A stretch of 64,000 bases of DNA from Sepiola atlantica. Its lineage: Eukaryota; Mollusca; Cephalopoda; Sepiida; Sepiolidae. The notes beneath the pieces are model-generated. The model was not told the origin of the DNA and ran no database searches. It was given only the letters and a program-made list of their open reading frames with translations. Shown here in pieces: positions 12,191 through 24,009 of this stretch (the first letter of the stretch is position 1; each line of letters begins with the position of its first letter). Position numbers and translations under genes: made by a program. Location: assembly GCA_963556195.1 (NCBI GenBank), contig OY744520.1, positions 150,698,107 through 150,762,106 of the forward strand, in the 5' to 3' direction.

Positions 12191-12422
12191 TTATATTTTT
12201 ACTTTAAATTGATATTTATTAATTGAAAGAATCGGAAATTTATATATACATAAATATATTTTATATAATAATAAATAGTTACCTCCCCTTTTTAAGATAA
12301 TTTTATTAATTAGAGTTGCGTACCCTTAATTATGTTCTACATATATAAAAATAATATATATAAATATAAAAATAATATTTTATTATTATAAATTTAATTT
12401 AATTTAATTTTATTTTATTTTT

Positions 12423-12492
12423 CCCCTCCTTTCTTTCTTTCTTTATTTCTTTCTTTCTCTCTTTTCTTTCTTTCTTTCTTTCTTCCTTCTCG
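12423..12492 (+). repeat. (CTTT)n pyrimidine tract
   Basis: CTTT/TTTC tetranucleotides just inside the right arm of the foldback element. Confidence 0.85.
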
Positions 12493-12815
12493 TTCTTCAC
12501 TTCTAAATATAGAATCTCTTACTTAACGGGTTTTTTCTGATCTAAACGTCCCATCGGCCCTCCATTTCAAAATTATGTGTACACAGCGTTTCATAACGGT
12601 TATAAGTGTTTTTTGAAGAAATTCCATCATTTACTATTTCAGACTATGCTGAAGAAGACGGAATCGGGAATTAAAACCGTTTCTTGTCAGAAACCACTGG
12701 TCCATGTCTGATTAAAATCTGTATTTAAAAATAAAAATATTACGCTCTTAATTTAATTTAATTGAGCACTCTACTGGTATTTCCCTTTTATTCTTTTTTG
12801 AGTATACCTTTACAC

Positions 12816-12821
<6 letters not shown>

Positions 12822-12853
<32 letters not shown>
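12822..12853. repeat. (TA)n microsatellite
   Basis: Short uninterrupted TA tract. Confidence 0.9.
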
Positions 12854-12858
<5 letters not shown>

Positions 12859-13156
12859 TAGTAATGTTATCCGTACATAAAAGTAATTCATGGACACATG
12901 TTTCTGGATCACAGCCGTAAACAAAAAGGTAAACATTTAACATTTAAAATTTGACTATAAAGGTTTTTTTTAATTAAGAGAAAAAATGTTTTTATTACAC
13001 TTTTCAGTCACCACTTATCAAGGCAAACCGCCACTTGCAGATAAGGGTGAAATAGGTTGATGGATCGTCAGATGCATGATGTAAAATATTATGAGAGGAT
13101 TGACAATGATGACTAGAATTAACAAGAATATGAAGACGATATACCGACTAATCACG

Positions 13157-13240
13157 TTCACCCACCAGTTCTCGTATGATCACGAAGGTTGAGCGATGTT
13201 GAGCTTAGCCAGTACACGATTGATGAATATCAGGGGATGC
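13157..13240 (+). pseudogene. Degenerate 5S rRNA-like (SINE) fragment
   Basis: TTCTCGTATGATCACGAAGG, then TTGAGCGATGTTGAGCTTAG and CCAGTAC, line up with the 5S rRNA stretch GATCACCGAAGTTAAGC...CGTTG...GTAC. The later TGATGAATATCAGGGGATGC resembles box C. It is more diverged than the copies at 26795 and 56476. Read as a relic of a 5S-derived SINE. Confidence 0.5.
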
Positions 13241-13569
13241 ATATTCTCGTTGCTTGCCTAGGCATTGTTTCTAGTCGCCCTGGACTACTTCTTAAAATAA
13301 CTTAGATACAAAAGATTTAATAAATTAATGAAATACTCTACATGAGATGTTGACTTATATGACATAGTATATTTAAAAGGATCGATGAACGCGCAAACAT
13401 TATGTGCGTGATTAATAGGCATTTAAGGAAATAGGGTGGTTAACCTGCGCGCATTATTCTTTGCAAACTTTACAATTTAGAAGAAAGAAGAAAATCAAAT
13501 TTAAAACTAATGCTATGTTTATTGCTCATACCCGTCCGTGGACGCGTATTCTACTAGTAATGTATTATA

Positions 13570-13949
13570 TAGGGTGGGCAAAAATAAGGGTCCTATTTTT
13601 AAAAATTCATAACTTTTTTATTTATTGATTTTTTTTTTTTTTAGAATCAGTAAAGGACCCCTTCCGAAGCAAGCATGAGCCGTATTAGCCCTAAGGAACG
13701 TACCCTCATTTAGAAAACATTATGTTTGCTTAAAAAACACAAGACAGTGTAAAAAATAATACTTTAGTTTTTGTAAGTTTTAAGAAGTGTTTTTCGGCTA
13801 AAATTTGTTTTGTTTATTTCAAAAAATCTCGGAAGGGTCAGTCTACACACACATAAAGTTTGGTGAGTTTAACTTTTATTTTGTGGAAGTTATTCAAATT
13901 CAAGTTATTCAAATTTAAAGATAGGACCCTTATTTTGGCCCACCCTGTA
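13570..13949. mobile_element. MITE with AGGGTGGGC-type inverted ends
   Basis: AGGGTGGGCAAAAATAAGGG (from 13571) and its complement CCTTATTTTGGCCCACCCT (to 13946) bound about 380 bp. TAT/TA flanks both ends. GGGTGGGCC-type ends with TA duplications are typical of nonautonomous Tc1/mariner relatives. There is no transposase frame. Confidence 0.75.
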
Positions 13950-14984
13950 TAACGTATTACATTGCCGTAATTAAATGTCGGATTTTATCAATTAAACAAA
14001 ATAATATTCCATGTTACTTCTTAATTTAAAAAAAAGTTTAATTAACTTCAGTATATTTTTAAATGGTAATACTCAATACATTATTTAAAAAATATACTAG
14101 TAAATTACAAAACCAGCGACTAGTGTATTATACTTCTATTATTAAGAGGAGTTAAATACTTTTAAATGTTCTTTTAAGTTTGTATTTCATAATTTATTGA
14201 CTTACAAATATGAGTAGAGGTCATATACTTTAGCCGCATTCTTTTGGAAATCTACCGGAAATTACCGAAAATTGACAATGAAGCTTCGTACTTTTGTTGT
14301 AAATTTCGGCAAGCTAGATGTTTCATAACGATGTAGCAGGCGCAGTGGTTATTTGTTATTACATTATCTGCTTTTTTTCTAAATGTAACTCTGATATGTT
14401 TTCTGGTTTTTAGTAAGTTTAATATCATTTTAACTAGTTATACACCTTATACCACTTATTAAGTAAGTATAAACACACTGTTTTACTGTTTCAAACACTA
14501 TCATACTTAAAAGATGGATCATATTTATATTCTCTCGTTGTTTTAAATTGAATTACAATAAATAGTATAATTTAATCAATATATGTATATGTCATTTGAA
14601 TTTGGCAGGAGTTTGGTATTTATTTAATGCAATTATTTATTATAAATATAGAAAGTGTTTAGTATTTTATTAATATTTAATATGGATTATATGTAAGTGT
14701 AAATAAAAATATTATATTTCAAAAGCTAACTTTGACAACATATAATGTAGTCATATTAAAAATAGGTGTGAAGAAACTTCTGTTGCTATTTGTTTTTATT
14801 TTTCTCTGTTAACTATTGATTGTTGGCATTTTCTGAATAGTCTAAGTTAATATTCAGAAGAGATCGTCATAAAGAAAACATTTACAATCTGTGTGTAATT
14901 GTGAATAACGGTGTTCGTCTAGTTTTATTTAAATGAACACGCAAACACATAATTTGAATTACACTCAACTATTTGGAAGAAATT
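13950..14984. other. AT-rich stretch, nothing recognised
   Basis: No gene, RNA or repeat unit was recognised. Confidence 0.5.
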
Positions 14985-15025
<41 letters not shown>

Positions 15026-15436
15026 GTGGTGAGCAAACTGCTACATGTGCATGTCTTGATGTAGACTCGTTCGTTCATATTCTGTTGCATGTCGTTCCGA
15101 TTTCTCTGTCTACTTTGAAGTGTGTCGTCTTTGTCTATCTTTCAATTCATTGTATCGTTTGCGTTATGATTGTATTTCATCCATATTATTCGCATGAATT
15201 CCGATCTGAATATTTTGAGGAATAATATTTTTTTTCAAATGTCTAAGAAGATATTCAACCAAATTTTCAAAAATCATTTCCGTAATTGCCCAATAGCCTA
15301 AGATGAACCGCGTGTGAAAATATAGGAAATAAAACAAAATGTGATCCCACATTAGTGTGATTAGCAAAGATCGCAAAGCGCGTTAAACCTTATCTAAGGC
15401 ATATTAAAAATACATACTTCTTATGAGTTCTCTCTC

Positions 15437-15506
<70 letters not shown>
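14985..15506. repeat. (TA)n at 14985-15020 and (CT)n(TA)n at 15430-15506
   Basis: Two microsatellites. The second is about 38 bases of CT switching to TA. The 400 bases between them hold no recognised gene. Confidence 0.9.
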
Positions 15507-15509
<3 letters not shown>

Positions 15510-16313
15510 GAACAGCACAGGTATGGGAATTTTTTTTTTTTAATAACTAATATAAGTTAGCAAAACATTTATATGAAACAAAACGTAGATTTAGAATAAG
15601 GAACGTTTATGTGTTTGTCTTTTAAGGGAAGTGGGGGCTGATCAACTCTGCTGGGAAGCCATGAAATTAAATACTGTCTTATTTTTAAATTCCCGAAACA
15701 GTTTTTCATGGTAAACAACTGATGATCCCTTAAAATATTGTTAGAAACAAACTAATATAATAACTGTAAAAAATAAATTGACTTACATGAGTGATTTTCC
15801 ACTGAAAGACTTGGGACTAAAAGTGTTTTTCCAATTTTTTTTTTAACTTTTTAATATAGATTTAATGGTTTAGAAACATCCGAGACTATATATATATGTA
15901 AATATATACAAATATATACATATATAAACTTTATACAAACCTTAAAACAGCTGAAGCAAATAAATTTGCGTTTCTGTGCTCATCACATTTCACCAGACTA
16001 CGTGGCCTATCTCTAAGGAGCTAATTTCAACAATAGCAGCAATAATTAAAATTGCCTCTGCACCGCCGTGGTTAATACCTTGAGAAAAACGCAGTCGACG
16101 ATGTGCTAGCCCAGACACCTATATATCTGTGCTTGTTTCAGACAATTTTTATTATGGTAGTTATAGCCCTGATGACGTGTGCTGTACACAGAAACGGTAA
16201 TTCATTTACGTAGGTTGTTTAAATATTTATATAAAGTGTATGTATGATGTTCTACTTTTTTTTGAGACTTTAAAAAAATATTGCTACATCTTACGAATAT
16301 TTTAACTCGCTTA

Positions 16314-16317
<4 letters not shown>
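15507..16317. other. Stretch with a weak hammerhead-like motif
   Basis: At 16168-16196, CTGATGA is followed by GTGT/ACAC and then GAAACG. No stem III or matching stem I is visible, so no ribozyme is called. No coding feature was seen. Confidence 0.35.
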
Positions 16318-16357
<40 letters not shown>

Positions 16358-16595
16358 GTTAGTTTTGTTTAAAGTGATTGAATCTTATTGTGTTTATATA
16401 ATAATTCTCAATGTTACGTAACACCTGTATGAATTTAGTATACAATTTCATTCGTACATATATGTTTATATATTCAACCGGAAACGGTAAACACTACATT
16501 AAAATGAGTTGACGAGGCTTCTGTTGTTTTAGGCTCATGACCGAAACATATATACATATTTGTAATCATTTATGCTTTTTATAAATGATAATGTA

Positions 16596-16656
<61 letters not shown>

Positions 16657-16768
16657 CATATTAATAAGTAAAACATAAAAACACTATAAAGAAAACTTTT
16701 TAAAAAACTAAGAAAAACATAAATAATAAACAAGAATTGAGTAATTTACACTTTATATATATGTATAT

Positions 16769-16818
<50 letters not shown>

Positions 16819-16918
16819 CCTTAAATAAAATTTAATAAAATAAAAATTAAAAAAATTAAATAAATTTTAATTTTAGGAACATCATACCCTTAAAATAAAT
16901 ATGAATTAAGATATTTAC

Positions 16919-16995
<77 letters not shown>

Positions 16996-16996
16996 T
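16318..16996. repeat. Four (TA)n tracts with a repeated TTTACACTTTATAT lead-in
   Basis: TA tracts lie at 16318-16353, 16602-16652, 16773-16815 and 16923-16995. The last two are each preceded by TTTACACTTTATAT, giving a crude repeat of about 165 bp. Confidence 0.85.
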
Positions 16997-17799
<803 letters not shown>

Positions 17800-18134
17800 C
17801 TAGCAGGGTTACTCGGCTTAGCAGTAGCTTGTGTAAGGGGTAGCATCATATGCAACATCATATTGAGGACGGTTTACTTTGACAGCAACATTTATGTTGT
17901 CAGTTAGATATCTTACACATTGAGCTATTTAGATTATGTTAATACTCTTTAACTGAGCCTTTTAAATAGATTAATTTCAGTGTGTCGAATATTAGAAAAC
18001 ATAGCATTACCTTCTTTAAGAATGCGCTTGCAAATTGTAAATGTGAAAACGCATATATTTACTGTACACTCCCTAGTATGGTTCTGTTTTTAGAGACAGA
18101 CATGCACACAGAAATAGGGGTATTATCGTGTACT

Positions 18135-18235
18135 CTCCCCCCTCTCTCTCTCTCTCTCTCTTACTCTAAATATATATATATAGAGAGAGAGATATGTAGA
18201 TAGATATAGTTATAGAGAGAGCGATAAAGAGTGAT
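18135..18235. repeat. (CT)n(TA)n(GA)n compound tract
   Basis: CT repeat, then TA repeat, then AGAGAGAGATA, grading into purine-rich sequence. Confidence 0.85.
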
Positions 18236-18274
18236 AGAAGGATAAAGTGAGAGGCGGCTAGACAGACCGAGAGA

Positions 18275-18830
18275 CATAGAGGCGTTACGTACTAAATATA
18301 CTAAAATTCTTCAATTATTTTGTATTACATTAAAAAAAGAAAAAATATACTCTTCGAGTTCAAATAATTTTATTTTAAATTATGAGGGTGTAGAATCGAA
18401 ACCGCACACTTGATGTATTCAATTTAATACTCTCCGAACTAAACAACGTGTTAAGCCGACTTTAAAAGTAACACTCATAAGAAACATCTGATATACGTAT
18501 TTGAAGTTTTAAGTGAATTTATACATAGATCTAGATATATAGAGAGACATAAAGAGAGAGTGAAAAATAGAGATAAATAAAGGAAGACAGACGGAGAGGC
18601 GTTACGAATTAAATATATTTACATTGTTCATTTATATTGATATAAAAACATGAAAAAATATTTGAGCGCATTTAAATAAATAGGGAGGTAGAATCGACAC
18701 CGCACAGTTGATGTTTTAGTCTGATAATTTCACAAGTAAACAATTAAGACATTTGTGATGCTGACTTTTAAAATAACCCTCATAAGAAAAAGCTGATATG
18801 CGTATTTGAAGTTTTTAGGGCGTTCTGCTC
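18275..18830 (+). repeat. Two-copy degenerate tandem repeat, about 305-317 bp unit
   Basis: Ordered words recur: GAGGCGTTACG (18279, 18596), GTAGAATCGA.ACCGCACA (18391, 18689) and CTGATAT.CGTATTTGAAG (18490, 18791). The order and spacing indicate a tandem duplication or a two-monomer satellite relic. Confidence 0.75.
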
Positions 18831-19270
18831 CCAATGAGCCACTTAGAGATAGGGCCACGTAGATATTCGGCCCATAGAGGGTAACGTAGAGATTCAGGAT
18901 CACGTAAAGTGGCTTCCTCGCAGAATGTTATTCATATGATATTAAGTTCAAACCAACTAACATATATTTGAAGTAGGTTCACCCCATACTTCAATGACGT
19001 CAGGAGGTCACTTACAGACTTGAGACCACTTCCATTGTCTTTCCCAGAAAATGTTATACAAAAGATTTAAATTTCATAAACATTGGATATATTTGAAACT
19101 TTTAAGTGGTTATGCCCTCGTAGGCCTCTTAGGGTTGCACTTTCGGACTCGGAGACACTTTTATTGTTTTCCACGGTAAATTTCACATAAGAATACAGTT
19201 TAAGAGTGTATGTAAATTCTCTCATTCTTTCGTCACGAAAGACGAAAACATAACGTACATAAACATTGGT
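18831..19270. other. Unassigned stretch
   Basis: Contains loosely repeated words about gene-like Cys/Leu frames, but no recognised domain. Nothing is called. Confidence 0.4.
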
Positions 19271-19271
19271 T

Positions 19272-19273
19272 TC

Positions 19274-19323
<50 letters not shown>

Positions 19324-19345
19324 GTATAATATATACATAACATAC

Positions 19346-19401
<56 letters not shown>
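19272..19401. repeat. (TA)n microsatellite pair
   Basis: Two TA tracts separated by AATATGTATAATATATACAT. Confidence 0.95.
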
Positions 19402-19404
<3 letters not shown>

Positions 19405-19486
19405 AAATGTTTCATCGTAAAATAAATGTGTTACTGTAACAATTCTAATAAATTTTATAGTAAACCTTATCGTATACAAGATCAAT

Positions 19487-19552
19487 ATGGCTGGGTAGCT
19501 CGATAGGTTGCGCGTCATACCCATACTTAGGTATCGTAGGTTAAGCTATCTG
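19487..19552 (+). tRNA. tRNA-Met-like pseudogene or SINE head
   Basis: GGGTAGCTCGATAGGTTGCG resembles the D-arm and A box. GCGTCATACCCATACTTAG keeps a CAT anticodon position. GGTTAAGCT resembles a B box lacking one base. The acceptor stem is not preserved, so this is a relic or a tRNA-derived SINE head rather than a working tRNA. Confidence 0.45.
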
Positions 19553-20532
19553 AATCACTGAATGTATGTCTTTGATAGGAGGTGTTATAATCGTTTGATA
19601 AACAAAAACCTAATCGCAAATATAACGTTACATATTTTTATCTCTATATTTTAGATGAGTGCAACCGTCTTTGGCGGTTTGTTAGTCGATCAGTGCGTCG
19701 GTTTGTAGGTCGATTGGTCACGATTTCTTAAGAATAGCTCAAGGTATAGTTTGATTGAACGAACCTTATATTAGATACGCCCAATACTCTTCATAATAGG
19801 CATTGTCGGTCGGTATGTGACACGTAAGTTTTAAATATCATGTTTATATGTGTTTTCGGTTAGTTTAGCAGTCACATTTATGTTTGAAGTTGCATTTTCA
19901 ACGCTAACCTAGCATATTAAATTGTAACATTTTAAGAATATCCATTCTTTTAATAACAGCGTAAACACTCGAATATTTGACTATAATTCATTTGCTGTTA
20001 CGTGACCTTTATTCCCTACAACGCGTGCGTGTATGTGTATATGTGTGTGCATTATCTAGATCCATTGTGCGCCTTCGTGTGATATAAAACGCTCTGCACA
20101 TGCGCGCGTTTGCGATTGCTTCTTTGGCTTTCAATGCGGGCAGGACAATGAATAAGAACGACGCAGACGAACGGGGGACAAATAAGAAAATTATAATGGA
20201 CATCTTTATTAAAAAGTCGAGCTTGGATGGAGTACAAGAGGAACCCCCATCTGATTTGACGTTAGCTTTTTTACAATGCTTTTATTTTCTTATAGAATAC
20301 TTTGAATTAGACACTGGTCCTTCTTGTCGCTCTACAGGCTTTGTTCCCTCTTGCCCCAATGGAAAACAGAGAATGGCGTTTCCAATAGAAATAGGAAGTG
20401 GGGTCTGCACTTATAGGCTGCATCTGAAGAGCGAGATCAAAAGCTAATGCAATATCAATTAGTTTATAAGTGAAGGACATGAAAAAAAGAAAGGAAGGAA
20501 TGAAGAAAACAAAGATAGAGTATAAGATAAAA
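19553..20532. other. Unassigned stretch with one uncharacterised open frame
   Basis: An open frame of 115 codons at 20100-20447 (plus) has ordinary composition (for example GTNKKIIMDIFIKKSS) but no recognised domain and no splice or promoter evidence. It is probably chance. Confidence 0.25.
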
Positions 20533-20534
20533 GG

Positions 20535-20580
<46 letters not shown>
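20533..20580. repeat. (GA)n microsatellite
   Basis: GA repeat with one AAAG break. It produces Ser/Leu-rich false frames on the minus strand. Confidence 0.95.
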
Positions 20581-21044
20581 AGCAATATGAGGAAAATACA
20601 AATAAAAGTATGAATAAGTCTTACAAAAAGAACAGGGTAATAGGATAGGATAGAAAGAAAAAAAGTAAACAAAAATGATGAAGAAGTTTTGTAACATAAA
20701 TCAGTAAATGCGAACAAAAATACAGGACAAGGCAAAAAACTGAATATTGTATTTTACATTGGATTAAATTAAAGTTTTACATGAGAAAATGCTTGAATCT
20801 GTATGATAATTGAATATTGTTTGTTTGTATGTCTCAGGCCAGTGTTATGGCCTCCGAAACTACTCGATATTTGACATAAAGCACACTTCAGATGCCGGGG
20901 TGACATATCGAGTTGGAAACATTCAGTCTAGTGCTACACCTACATCAAATATTTACAGAATAAAAGTGTATCTGCTCTATAACGAACTAGCATAAGTGTA
21001 ACACAATTGAAATTAAGCAACCTGGGCATGCATATTGTGTCATA

Positions 21045-21045
<1 letters not shown>

Positions 21046-21093
<48 letters not shown>

Positions 21094-21210
21094 ATAATAA
21101 TAATAATAATAATAGTAATAATAATAATCATGATATTATTATTAATAATAATCATGATATTATTAATAATAATAATAATATTACTAATATTAATAATAAT
21201 AATACTAATT
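21046..21210 (+). repeat. (ACT)n then (AAT)n trinucleotide array
   Basis: About 15 ACT triplets switch to AAT triplets with TCATGAT interruptions that form small inverted repeats. Confidence 0.93.
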
Positions 21211-22779
21211 GCATACATGTCTCGACATAAAGATTTCCAAGTTCAACAAGAGCACGTAAAGAAAATCGACGATTACACCGGTTGGAACGTTATGAGAATA
21301 ACATCCACTATGAGAACAGTAGTCCGATGAACCCAAATAATACTAATAATATACACTTCTACACATATCGAATCAACAAAGATTTGTAGAATCGCACCAT
21401 ATATAGCAAATTAACGACTTGTAATAAAGGATCTGATTAAATTAAAAATAAATTACAATGTTTCGTATTCAGAGTGACGCATAGCTAGACTTTTAGCGTA
21501 TATTTGTTTAGATTAACAAGACCCCTTTTTGTTTATTTAAGCTTCAGTATCATTCACTTCATGGAAGATAGCTAAGAAAATGTGGACTTACACAGAATAA
21601 ACTATTAAAGTGTTGTCAGTGTTATTGAAATAACGATCAACATTTCGCTATGACGTAAACTTGTGTAAAATTGTTTCTCACTGACAGAATTTCGAGAATA
21701 ACATGCAAAATGAAATGACGAGATATTTGGAAATGACAATTAAAGAGGTAGAATTAATTCAAAACAAAGATTAAAAAATATAGAATTGATTTACATTACA
21801 TACATAGTTACATGTAATTATGTAAAGTATTACAACATAATTAATTAAATTTTTATCAGCAACTTCTGATTGGATGCAACATTATGCTATTTTGTTACAT
21901 TTTGTATCATCGTGTTCAACGTTAGAAGTTGATTTTGTCTATATCACATTCAACATTAAAAAAAAAATGTTGAATTTAATTTTGATGCTATTTATTCTAA
22001 TTTGGGAAATATCCCCTCATATCCGAACATCTAGACCAACTTTTGCTATTTAGACTTTCTTATAACTCACCACATCCGGTCCTTTTGAAGAACACGTCAT
22101 TTTCGAACTTTCACGATATCTCATGATATCCAGTAATTTTAACCAACTTGTCATATATGTACTGGGTAATTCCGAATGTTCTACTGTATTAATAATACTT
22201 CTTTTATGAAGACAAAAACACCTTAAAACACAATAAATTCTGTTACTTAATTGCATCTTAAATGTAAGTAATACATGTGTAAAAGTAAATAAATTTACTC
22301 TATACTGCACGCTCTCTGTAATATGTGTACTAAATAATAAACAAATTAAAACATATGTAACATGTTCCATACTTGAATACAAACATGAATAAATAAACAA
22401 AAAATAAAATACATGGAAATAAAAATAAAAATTAATTTTAAAATAAATGTCAATATATATTTATCATTTGAAAAATGTTATATTCTGGAATAATTTGGCG
22501 TTCATATTAATAAATGTGTACGCATTCAAATAGTGGAAATTCTTCAATAATATATACTTTATATAAGTGTATGATGGACTATACAACTCATAATACTGAA
22601 TATAAATAAATCAACCCATGATAAATACTACTGGTTTCGTTGTTCTTTATATCAATAATTTAGAAAAATGCATTGAATTTCGGAAAAAAACTTTATTTTA
22701 ATCGAACACACTCTGAACAGTAATATTATATTTGTTTGAATTATGATTTACTCATGCAAATATACACAACGTAGGCATG
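21211..22779. other. AT-rich stretch, nothing recognised
   Basis: A minus-strand frame of 116 codons (22050-22400) has no recognisable domain and is probably chance. No other feature was seen. Confidence 0.45.
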
Positions 22780-23985
22780 GGGTCATACGTCTATAGCAAC
22801 ATTATTAGCCCAGAAATATTTTGTATATTCATATGAGATTTTAAACCGAGGCTCTATAAGCATGGCGATGTTTGTATATCCATATCCCAGATGATTTTGT
22901 ATTTTTACTGGAAGTACTGTTTCTGGTTTATGTTTGTACCATTTGCCTACATATTCGAAATTCAATCGTTTGCACAGTTCCCGGTGTATTGTTTTCCCCA
23001 CACAGCCATGTCTGTTCTTGTATTCTTTTTGGACTAGTTGGATACATTCACTTATTATATGATTTATGTTTCGTTTTTTTTTTCCACACAATATGCATTT
23101 ACTGTTTTCCTGGATGTTATCTATTTTAGCTTTAATGTAGTTTGTCCTAATCGCATTGTTTCATGCAGCCATCAGTAAAATGTCGTTTTTCTGTTAAATG
23201 TTCTTTTCTTAGCCATGCCCAGCAATTTTTGTTGGTCTCCTCTCTTGTCAGTCTTCTGAAGCGTAAATGTAGTTGTTTTTCTTCCCACTTTTCTTTTCTT
23301 GTTGTTTTGTTTTTAGTTCCGATGCTTCTCGAGTTGCTCGTCGGGACAGTGTGTCTTGCTTCAATGAGTAGCCTTTCCGTGTTCTAAGTTATGTACTTCT
23401 CCAGCTTTTTTTTCAGTCTTCCAGACAATCTTCTGTACTTATCAGTTCTCTTTCCCCCCTGCGTTTCTTTTCATGTAGAGTATGTCCGTACTGTCTTTTG
23501 GATGTAGTGCGTTATGCATAGAAATTAATTGTCTAGTCCTCTGCTCAAGGTTCTTAAGTTTTTTCTTTAGTCCAACCTATGAATGGTCCAGAGTATCTTA
23601 TTAGTGCTACTTCCCGGGTCTTTATTATTTTACTAGATTCTTGCTATATAATTTCGGTTTGTTTTCTCGTTCTTTGTCAATATAATTCTTCAATCTTCTC
23701 TTTCATTTCTGTAGATTTGATGGTTTCTGCTTCCAGAACTCACAGATATGTATAGCTACCTGTTCGCATAGAGCCCTCATTTCCTCATTGTTTGAAAGGT
23801 ACATGCCTTCTGTTGTCTCCGGTGCTCCTTTTATATTTCTAGTAGTGCACACATTTTTTATTCTGAATTTTATTCTGGTCGTATTCATCAGCTTTTCCAG
23901 TTCGTCTTTGCGTTTGCAAATATTCTAATTCCTTTTTGCTTTTTAGAGCTTTCACACAGCTTATTATTAGTACTTGCTAACCGAC
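22780..23985 (-). mobile_element. R2/R4-like LINE, copy 1 (3' part), decayed
   Basis: Hand translation of the minus strand gives blocks of a LINE ORF in several frames. From high to low coordinates these are ETTEGMYLSNNEEMRALCE, a RYSGPFIGWTKE block, RRLTREETNKNCWAWLRKEH, IRTNYIKAKID-like text, and CILCGKKKRNINHIISEC. The last is the CX2CX8HX4C zinc knuckle found after the reverse transcriptase in R2/R4-type LINEs. HGCVGKTIHRELCKRLNFEY follows it. Stops and frameshifts abound. Clade assignment is from memory of related sequences. Confidence 0.8.
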
Positions 23986-24009
23986 GACACCTAGTAGTGT
24001 TTCCTATTT

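Larger units (their letters stand above)
11480..12738. mobile_element. Foldback-type element with about 225-bp inverted ends
   Basis: The left arm 11480-11703 and right arm 12512-12738 are reverse complements at roughly 95% identity by eye. About 0.8 kb of T-rich repetitive sequence lies between them. The arms contain paired words such as TGACAAGAAACGG and CGTCTTCTTCAGCAT. There is no coding capacity. The layout fits a foldback or long-TIR nonautonomous DNA element, or two inverted copies of a short repeat flanking an expanded minisatellite. Confidence 0.8.

Noticed and set aside
16500..16550. TTGACGAGGC...CGAAAC resembling a hammerhead
   Set aside because: The core is mutated and neither stem II nor stem III can be drawn convincingly.
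20100..20447. 115-codon plus-strand frame as a gene
   Set aside because: No domain, no splice or promoter signal, and antisense frames of similar length overlap it.
22872..23129. Plus-strand hydrophobic frames at 22872-23387 and 31963-32542
   Set aside because: They are antisense shadows of the minus-strand R2/R4-like LINE copies.
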